64,000 bases of DNA from the NCBI GenBank assembly GCA_002070095.1, contig MWCR01000001.1, positions 186,001-250,000 of the forward strand, in the 5' to 3' direction. Of this stretch, positions 57,257-64,000 are shown in pieces; position 1 is the first letter of the stretch; the number at the start of each line of letters is the position of its first letter. The position numbers and the translations under genes are program-made. The notes below the pieces were generated by a model. The model searched no databases, was not told the DNA's origin, and was given only the letters and a program-made list of their open reading frames with translations. The stretch is from Parcubacteria group bacterium ADurb.Bin192. GTDB taxonomy: Bacteria > Patescibacteriota > Patescibacteriia > 2-12-FULL-60-25.

Positions 57257-58066
57257 ATGAAAAACGGCCAGATGAAATCCATGTTTAACTCATTGATCAG
57301 ATGGGGTTATTTTAATGAGAGTAATCCATCTGGGCGCATGGCTTTGCTTTTGAAGAGCTTGATTCAGGAACAGAAATACATCAATCAAACGGCTGATAAA
57401 ATATTCACAACCTATCAAAATGATTTGGAAAAGTTGAATGATATGATTTCCGGGCTCAAAGAAACGGATGATTATCAGGGTATGGCTTCTTTGATTGAAT
57501 ATAGGCAGGCGGAATTATTAAGAGCCTTGATCGCGTCTGAAATTGCGATTGCGGATACGGCCGAACTTGAAAGAGAATACATGGACTGGAAAAGGGCGCA
57601 GGGCTTGAACCGGGTGAATTCGGGTTCGGCCAAGCAAAGAATGGATATTTTAGCCGGCGAACTCAAGATAAGGGGTCGGCTGCAAGAGGTTGATTCGTCA
57701 AATAGCTTCGTTCCTCCCGAGACTGAACCCCGAGCCGTTATCATGGACAGCTCTGATGAGGTTGAAGCAGATCAAGAACAGGAGTTTGAATGCCCGGCCA
57801 GTCAGCCTAAAAATGAAGTTTTAGCGTCAGAAGATGATTTGGTTGATTATACTTTGGTGGATGAGGAATCTCTGGTTCGTCACATCCGGGAACTGACCAA
57901 GGAATTGGCCAGGCATCAGTCAGCACCCGTGGTCAATCAAGCCGAGACCCTGCGTTTGGCCAAAGAGATGCGGGATAAGTATCATTTTTTGCGCCGGCAA
58001 GATAAAAAGATGGGCAAAAAACGCGACCGGTTAGCCATGGTCGACGATTTAAGGCACATCTTTTAA
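57257..58066 (+). CDS. Hypothetical coiled-coil protein
   Basis: 269 residues. Helical and charged: an N-terminal helical region (LLKSLIQEQKYINQTADKIF, TAELEREYMDWKRAQ), an acidic linker (about 160-195) and a C-terminal coiled coil (LVRHIRELTKELARHQ) with a basic end. No signal peptide or membrane segment. No family recognised. It begins 70 bases after the Wzy/TPR gene and a terminator. Confidence 0.7.
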   Translation: MKNGQMKSMFNSLIRWGYFNESNPSGRMALLLKSLIQEQKYINQTADKIFTTYQNDLEKLNDMISGLKETDDYQGMASLIEYRQAELLRALIASEIAIADTAELEREYMDWKRAQGLNRVNSGSAKQRMDILAGELKIRGRLQEVDSSNSFVPPETEPRAVIMDSSDEVEADQEQEFECPASQPKNEVLASEDDLVDYTLVDEESLVRHIRELTKELARHQSAPVVNQAETLRLAKEMRDKYHFLRRQDKKMGKKRDRLAMVDDLRHIF

Positions 58067-58071
58067 GTCCA

Positions 58072-58100
58072 TTGACACAAAAGTTCATTTTTTGTAGAAT
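58072..58100 (+). promoter_or_regulatory. Promoter of tRNA-Ala(GGC)
   Basis: TTGACA, 17 bases, TAGAAT. Confidence 0.8.
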
Positions 58101-58188
58101 CATTCCACCGTTACCTTAATCAGTCTTCAATATAGCCAATCCTAATTTGATAATTGGTATTTGAAAATTGTAATTTAAGTCAATATCC

Positions 58189-58265
58189 GGGCCTTTAGCT
58201 CAGCTGGCTAGAGCACTTCCATGGCATGGAAGGGGTCGAGGGTTCAAATCCCTCAAGGTCCACCA
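58189..58265 (+). tRNA. tRNA-Ala (anticodon GGC)
   Basis: Acceptor GGGCCTT/AAGGTCC with G3-U70, anticodon loop ATGGCAT with GGC, T arm GGGTTCAAATCCC, encoded CCA. Confidence 0.95.
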
Positions 58266-58267
58266 AC

Positions 58268-58292
58268 AAAAAACCGTTTAAGACGGTTTTTT
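58268..58292 (+). terminator. Terminator of tRNA-Ala(GGC)
   Basis: AAAAAACCGT/ACGGTTTTTT with a 5-base loop. Confidence 0.85.
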
Positions 58293-58804
58293 GTAATGTT
58301 CAATTTTCAAATATCCAATCATCAATAACCAATCATCAATAACCAAGGTTGTCATTCCCGGCTTAGTAAGCAAAATACCTAACTACGCTAATTAATTAAA
58401 TCGGTCCCGACACTCGCAAAAAATTATATACTCAATCGGGATCCCGAATCACAGTATCGGGAGAATCCACCTTTAATTACTCAATAACCAATAACCAATA
58501 ACCAAATAATTGGAAGGCATTATGGTATTTTTATGTATTAAATATTGTTGATAAGTATGTTGATAAGTAGGTTGGATGAGCATGAGCTACGGAAGGTCGG
58601 ATTTGGTGTATTCACAATTTATGAACAAGGATGAAAAATGAGAAAGGTATTGCTATTATTAGCCGAAATAGATTATATATACGCGTGTTAAAATAATTAC
58701 GAGCTTGAGAACAGGTCAGGCGCGCGCATGTTTATGGCTGTATTTTCTGAATTGCGATTTGCTGACCTGTTTTAAATTTTAAAACAAGCTCAAAAATAAA
58801 TTGT
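58293..58804. repeat. Gene-free region upstream of the right-hand adhesin
   Basis: Carries CAATAACCAATCATCAATAACC-type short tandem words (58318-58350 and 58480-58505), the palindromic element 58405-58462, and TGTTGATAAGTA twice (58545-58575). No gene seen; the adhesin promoter must lie here. Confidence 0.5.
58405..58462 (-). repeat. Palindromic element TCCCGAYACT, copy 3
   Basis: Inverted relative to copies 1 and 2; ends TCCCGACACT and AGTATCGGGA, 58 bp. Confidence 0.7.
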
Positions 58805-61800
58805 ATGCCGCCAAACAAATCCGGCATTAAACAAAAACAGCTCTGTTTAATCAATAAACTAAGAATACAAATCTCATACATTTGTATATTTTGTTTTGTC
58901 ACAGCGCTATTTGGAGTTTTGACCGTCAATATACAGCGGTCATGGGCTGAAATCGATAAAAGCATCAACTATCAAGGGCGCTTGATGAGTGCTTCGGGTA
59001 TTAATGTTTCGGATGGCACTTACTCCATGAAGATTTCCATCTACAACCAAGCTTCGGGAGGTTCTCATTTATGGTCAGCCAGCACTACTAATGGGCTACC
59101 GGCAGGTACACCGGCCAATATACAAGTTGAAGTCAAAAATGGCTTATTCAGCATCCTTTTAGGTGATACTAACAATGATCAAGTGGCTTTTCCGGCAGGC
59201 TTGTTTAACAATGATACTCTCTACTTAGGCATAACAGTTGGTTCAGACAGTGAGATGACCCCCAGAAAAAGACTGTCAGCCGTCCCCTATGCCTATAATT
59301 CGCAAACTTTACAGGGTCAATACGCTTCCAACACCGTAGCCAGTACGGGCGGAGACTTATTTGCCTTGCATCAAAGCTCTAATGACAGTGCTTCAGCCGA
59401 AAGAACAGCTTTAGCCATCTACACATCAGGTACCAACAATCTTTATGACCTCTTAATCAAAGCCAATTCAGGCTCTGATGTCTTTTCAGTTTCCAGACAA
59501 GGCAGTGTTACCACCACCGGTAACTTACAGGTTGATGGCATCACTCAATTAGGCAGTACCCTGTCCGTGGCCGCCACTTCATCCTTGGCTGACTTATCCC
59601 TCACCGGCCGAGTCAACTCCAATCTCTTGCCTTACATTACTGATACCTACTCTTTGGGCAACTCCACTTACAGATGGCTGGGCATCACAGCACAAAACGT
59701 GAATACGGTTAACGTCTCATCCACCAATATTGATGCCTTGGGGTATGTGTCGACCACGAATTTATACTCAACTGAGTCAATTTTGGGCAATGCCACGACC
59801 ACCAATTTGTATAACTCGGGCACGGTTTCAACCACGGCTTTGTACGTCAACGGAGTAGCCATCACCGGAGCCGGCGCAACGACAACTTGGCAACAGGTAA
59901 CTGATGTCGGCGCCACAACCAACAATTGGATCCAATTCGCGGGCGCCACATCCACAGACAACATTGTTCCCAACTTAACCAACTCTTTGACTTTGGGAAC
60001 AGAGAACTATCAGTGGTTGGGAATTTTTGCTCAAAATGCAGATTTCACCAACGTCTCAACAACCAACTTGGATGCTTCCGGTTATATCGTCACCAACAAT
60101 CTCACAGCTACCAATGCTGACTTGACCAACGTCTCCAGCACCAACATCGATGCCTCCGGTTACATCACAGCCAACACCTTAAACTCAAACACAGCTAATC
60201 TTGGCAACGTCACCTCAACAAACCTATACAACTCCGGCGTCGTCTCAACCACATCTCTATACGTAAACGGTGTAGCAGTCACAGGCATCGAAACTCAAGA
60301 CTTTCAAGATGTCACAGACTTGGGCGTTGCCACAACCAATTGGATTCAATTCGCGGGTGCCACTTCAACCAACAACTTCTTGCCCGGTACCACGGATTTA
60401 TATACTTTAGGCTCTTCCGCATATCGTTGGGCCAATCTTTTTGCGGTCAACGGCAATGTTATCAATGTAAGCTCAACCAACATCGATGCTTCAGGCTACA
60501 TCACAGCCAACACCTTAAACTCCAACACTGCTCTCTTGGGCAACGTTACCACAACCAACTTGTACAACTCGGGCGTTGTCTCCACCACATCCCTTTACGT
60601 CAACGGCACGCAAATTACAGGTCTTGAATCACAAGACTTGCAAGATGTCACAGACTTGGGAGCAGTCACAACCAACTGGATCCAGTTCGCGGGTGCCACT
60701 TCAACCAACAATCTCGTTCCAACTTCAACCAATCTCTATTCTCTCGGCACATCAGTTTACCGCTGGAGCGATGTTTGGGGTGTGGCTATGCATATCGGGA
60801 CATCTACATGGGATTTGACGCAAGGAACCAATGGCAGATTCATGGTCGGCAATAACAATTTGGAGAGATTAACCATTACGGTTGACGGCAATGTCGGCAT
60901 TGGGACCAGCACACCCGGAGCCAATTTGGTGGTCAATGACGGTACAATTTTAAATTACGCTGGTAATAGTATATGGCAATCAGCAGCCGATGAAGATACT
61001 CATGCAACTTTTGATTCAACTATGGTTGAATACAATGGGAAGATGTATGTTTTTGGGGGTTTAAGTTATGATCCGGATACTTTTACTTATTATACAACAA
61101 GTTCTTTAAGGATTTATGACCCGGCAACGGATACCTGGGAAATCAGCTCTGTTCTAGATACGCAATACGAACGTTACTCTCATGGAGCGGTAGTTTGGGA
61201 TGATAAGATGTTGGTTTTTGGTGGATATGATGAAAATTTTAACGCAACCAGCTCTTTACGTATTTATGATTTTATCAGCGAAACATGGTCATCCGGTGCG
61301 AGCGCAAACTCCAATCAAGCGGCTCATTCGGTTGTATTAAGCGGTGGAACCTTAATCGCTTATGGAGGTGATGATGGTTCCGGTTTTGTTGACATTGTTC
61401 AAATATACGATTATGACACTGATTCTTGGAGTTATGGGGCATCGAACAGTATTAGGCAGTTCGGCCACTCGGCTGTTGTTTATGGGACCAAAATGTATGT
61501 TTTTGGAGGAGAAGATGATGATACGGGTGACAGGCTCGACGACATATATATTTATGATATAAAAAATGATATCTGGAGCAGTGGCACCGAGGATACCGGA
61601 AATTTCCGTAGATTTCACGAAGCCGTAGTACTTGATAATAAAATGTATGTCTTTGGAGGACAAGACCCGGATATAGATTTTTTATCGGATTTACGAGTTT
61701 ATGATTTCTTGTCAGATTCTTGGAGTGCGGGATATTCAGATCCGGCATTTCCAAGAAATTCTTTCAGCATGGCAGTATATGATGGTGTTATTTACGTGAC

Positions 61801-64000
61801 CGGAGGTTTGGACAGTTATTCCGAGCCTGCACTTATTACAACCAGATATCTTGATACAACCAATCTCGATATTGTTGATTATATCGCCTCCCTGCGCAAC
61901 ATGGGAACTTCGGAACTAACATTTAAATCAGATGCGGTTTTGAATCTGGATATCGGCAAGTGGTCCATCATGGAAGGCGATGTCGGTATTGGATTATTAA
62001 ATCCAACCGAGGATCTTGATGTTTATGGAAATATCCAAAATATTTTATATCAGCAACAAGCATTTCCGGTTGTGGCAACATCATCTTTTGCTAATGGTTG
62101 CAGTGGAAGCATTACGGGCGGCAGAGTTGTTGGTGATTATATTTACTTTGCACAGACCGGCGGCTGTCAGTTCCTTGTTGCTGAAGCAAGTAATCCCCGA
62201 AGAATAAATCCCATAGGGAGCGCCGCAGGATCTAATGCCGACAATCCATTAATCATAGGTAATTACTTATATCTGCCTGCGGAAGAAATTTATATATATG
62301 ATATTTCCAATCCCGCTTCGGAAGTCATGGTTGATACATATAACACCAATTTGGATTTTGTCTATGATATTGAGAGGTATGGAAACTACATTTTGGTTGC
62401 CAATAATGGCAATGATGAGCTAACGGTTCTGGATATCACCAATCCAATAAGTCCGGTTGAAGTGGCAAATGTTGGTGTTGGCACCAGCCCTTGGGCTTTG
62501 GCTGTTCAGGGCGCTTACGCTTACACAGCCGACCAAGACGGAAACTCCGTATCCATAGTCAATGTTTCCAATCCGCTGGATCCGGCATTTATTGATTCCG
62601 TCTTTTTAGACGCGGATTTCAGACCGTTCGATGTGGCTGTCAGCGGAAGATATGCTTATGCCGTGGGCTCCTATAATTTTGGAGACGCGGGTGATTTATA
62701 TGTTATTGATATCGGCAATCCCAATTTTGCTTCCGTGGCAACAACTCTTAGAGTAACTACCGGCAAAGGCGGATTAAATGAAATCATAGTTTCCGGACGT
62801 TATGCATATGTTTCCAGTATCAGCGGAATTCATGTTATTGATCTTATCGACCCGGAAGATCCTGTGCTTTTGGGCAGTGTAGATGGAAACTTTCAAGGAG
62901 CCGTATTAAACGGACGCTATCTATACGGCACCAACAGTGATAATGGTTTGGTTTATACTATTGATGTCCATGGCACCGAAACCAATGGTCTTTTGGCGCA
63001 CTCCGCCGAATTGGGCACCCTGAATGTACGGCAGTCATCCATGTTCGCGGATAATATTTTTGCCCAAGGCGGCCTATCTGTCGGATCACCGGGCATCTAC
63101 TCCATGGGTTCTTTGGGTGTTTATGCAACCACATCCCTTATGGATCTGGCTGTGAACGGCCGAGTCAACTCCAGTCTCCTGCCTTACATCACAGATACAT
63201 ATTATCTCGGCAACTCCACTTACAGATGGCTGGGCATGGCCGTGGCCAACGTATCTTCAACCAACATCGATGCCTCCGGCTACGTCTCCACCACATCTCT
63301 TTACGTCAACGGCACACAAATAACAGGTGCTACTCCAAGTCTCCAACAAGTAACTGATGTCGGCTACATCACCAACGACGCCATCGGCTTCGCCGGAGCT
63401 TCATCCACGGGTCACTTCCTGCCAACAGCCAACATCACATACGACCTTGGCTCCACCTCATTCCGCTGGAGAAATCTTTATGCTTCAAACGGAATCTTCA
63501 CCAATGTCAGCTCAACCAACATTGATGCTTTGGGCTATGTTTCAACGACAAACTTGTATTCAAACACGGCACTCTTGGGCAACGTCACCACAACCAACTT
63601 ATACAACTCTGGTGTCGTCTCAACCACACAACTATACGTCAACGGCGTAGCTGTCACCGGCATCGAAGCTCAAGACTTCCAAGATGTCACAGACTTGGGT
63701 GTTGCCACAACCAACTGGATTCAATTCGCGGGCGCTACTTCAACCAATCATTTCTTGCCCGGTACCAACAATCTCTTCAACTTGGGATCTCTTGCGTATC
63801 GCTGGGCGAATCTTTTCGCCGTCAACGGCAACTTCACCGGCACTGTCACAACAACAAACCTATTTGCATCCGGCTACGTCTCCACAACCAGCTTATACGT
63901 CAACGGCACACAAATCACAGGCGCTACTCCGACTTTGCAAGAAGTGACAGACGAGGGTTATGTTACGACCAATCCCATCAGATTCGCCGGAGCTTCATCA
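58805..64000 (+). CDS. Giant secreted adhesin with Kelch and LVIVD beta-propellers, C-terminus outside window
   Basis: Open from ATG 58805 to the window edge, 1732 codons without a stop. A basic N-terminus and the segment ISYICIFCFVTALFGVL act as signal, followed by INYQGRLMSASG, the same start as the other adhesins. Repeats of about 120 residues (VSSTNIDASGY, LGNVTTTNLYNSGVVST, SLYVNGVAVTG, TNWIQFAGATSTN, LGSSAYRWANLF) lie at about 295-690 and again from ~1455. Between them sit six Kelch blades (KMYVFGG and variants, residues ~735-1015) and about seven LVIVD blades (GRYAYVSSISGIHVIDLIDP, residues ~1090-1390). Probably a surface stalk presenting two binding heads. Confidence 0.88.
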   Translation, partial: MPPNKSGIKQKQLCLINKLRIQISYICIFCFVTALFGVLTVNIQRSWAEIDKSINYQGRLMSASGINVSDGTYSMKISIYNQASGGSHLWSASTTNGLPAGTPANIQVEVKNGLFSILLGDTNNDQVAFPAGLFNNDTLYLGITVGSDSEMTPRKRLSAVPYAYNSQTLQGQYASNTVASTGGDLFALHQSSNDSASAERTALAIYTSGTNNLYDLLIKANSGSDVFSVSRQGSVTTTGNLQVDGITQLGSTLSVAATSSLADLSLTGRVNSNLLPYITDTYSLGNSTYRWLGITAQNVNTVNVSSTNIDALGYVSTTNLYSTESILGNATTTNLYNSGTVSTTALYVNGVAITGAGATTTWQQVTDVGATTNNWIQFAGATSTDNIVPNLTNSLTLGTENYQWLGIFAQNADFTNVSTTNLDASGYIVTNNLTATNADLTNVSSTNIDASGYITANTLNSNTANLGNVTSTNLYNSGVVSTTSLYVNGVAVTGIETQDFQDVTDLGVATTNWIQFAGATSTNNFLPGTTDLYTLGSSAYRWANLFAVNGNVINVSSTNIDASGYITANTLNSNTALLGNVTTTNLYNSGVVSTTSLYVNGTQITGLESQDLQDVTDLGAVTTNWIQFAGATSTNNLVPTSTNLYSLGTSVYRWSDVWGVAMHIGTSTWDLTQGTNGRFMVGNNNLERLTITVDGNVGIGTSTPGANLVVNDGTILNYAGNSIWQSAADEDTHATFDSTMVEYNGKMYVFGGLSYDPDTFTYYTTSSLRIYDPATDTWEISSVLDTQYERYSHGAVVWDDKMLVFGGYDENFNATSSLRIYDFISETWSSGASANSNQAAHSVVLSGGTLIAYGGDDGSGFVDIVQIYDYDTDSWSYGASNSIRQFGHSAVVYGTKMYVFGGEDDDTGDRLDDIYIYDIKNDIWSSGTEDTGNFRRFHEAVVLDNKMYVFGGQDPDIDFLSDLRVYDFLSDSWSAGYSDPAFPRNSFSMAVYDGVIYVTGGLDSYSEPALITTRYLDTTNLDIVDYIASLRNMGTSELTFKSDAVLNLDIGKWSIMEGDVGIGLLNPTEDLDVYGNIQNILYQQQAFPVVATSSFANGCSGSITGGRVVGDYIYFAQTGGCQFLVAEASNPRRINPIGSAAGSNADNPLIIGNYLYLPAEEIYIYDISNPASEVMVDTYNTNLDFVYDIERYGNYILVANNGNDELTVLDITNPISPVEVANVGVGTSPWALAVQGAYAYTADQDGNSVSIVNVSNPLDPAFIDSVFLDADFRPFDVAVSGRYAYAVGSYNFGDAGDLYVIDIGNPNFASVATTLRVTTGKGGLNEIIVSGRYAYVSSISGIHVIDLIDPEDPVLLGSVDGNFQGAVLNGRYLYGTNSDNGLVYTIDVHGTETNGLLAHSAELGTLNVRQSSMFADNIFAQGGLSVGSPGIYSMGSLGVYATTSLMDLAVNGRVNSSLLPYITDTYYLGNSTYRWLGMAVANVSSTNIDASGYVSTTSLYVNGTQITGATPSLQQVTDVGYITNDAIGFAGASSTGHFLPTANITYDLGSTSFRWRNLYASNGIFTNVSSTNIDALGYVSTTNLYSNTALLGNVTTTNLYNSGVVSTTQLYVNGVAVTGIEAQDFQDVTDLGVATTNWIQFAGATSTNHFLPGTNNLFNLGSLAYRWANLFAVNGNFTGTVTTTNLFASGYVSTTSLYVNGTQITGATPTLQEVTDEGYVTTNPIRFAGASS

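Noticed and set aside
58545-58580. Second origin or iterons (TGTTGATAAGTA twice)
   Set aside because: Only two imperfect copies and no initiator gene; too little for an origin.

Overview
The window looks like a chromosomal stretch of a bacterium of the Candidate Phyla Radiation (Patescibacteria), probably Parcubacteria-like. The basis is its core genes (rpmH, rnpA, yidD, dnaA, dnaN, rpsO, rpsT, holA, polA), very large secreted repeat proteins, housekeeping genes that mostly lack a Shine-Dalgarno (SD) sequence, and many small proteins without a recognisable family. The lineage is inferred from gene content. The genetic code appears standard (TAA and TGA both end genes).

Layout. 1-16705 is a minus-strand block of secreted or surface proteins: a partial Cys-rich protein, two related repeat adhesins (857 and 2909 residues) that share an almost identical N-terminal module and flanks, and a three-gene cluster (dockerin-like, Ig/Cys-repeat/FN3, membrane protein) whose last two genes appear to be one gene split by a frameshift. 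16752-29973 mixes core genes (rpsO, xerC-like recombinase, tRNA-Arg, NUDIX, hydrolase, SPFH, YggU) with about ten single-gene units, each with a TTGACA-type promoter, mostly with a strong SD, often with a terminator. Behind tRNA-Arg lie two tandem copies of a structured, terminator-ending RNA-like element that begins with the tRNA 3' end. 30003-34942 is the origin region: yidD, rnpA, rpmH, SIMPL protein, dnaA, oriC with DnaA-trios, dnaN.

34995-41812 is a second surface block (IPT/FN3 protein, a WxL-interacting-protein-like protein and two WxL-like beta proteins). 42227-42938 is a cluster of 11 parS-like palindromes about 8.5 kb from oriC. Then follow tRNA-Ala, tRNA-Arg, rpsT, holA, polA, an ABC exporter, a GDPD phosphodiesterase, tRNA-Cys, a 3D-domain protein, PBP1A, a Wzy/TPR membrane protein and tRNA-Ala. 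From 58805 to the window edge runs another giant adhesin, open at the edge, with two different beta-propellers (Kelch and LVIVD) set into its repeats.

Together the genes cover initiation and segregation of the chromosome, replication and repair, peptidoglycan synthesis and remodelling, and an unusually large investment in secreted stalk and adhesin proteins. Intergenic DNA carries several families of short palindromic repeats.
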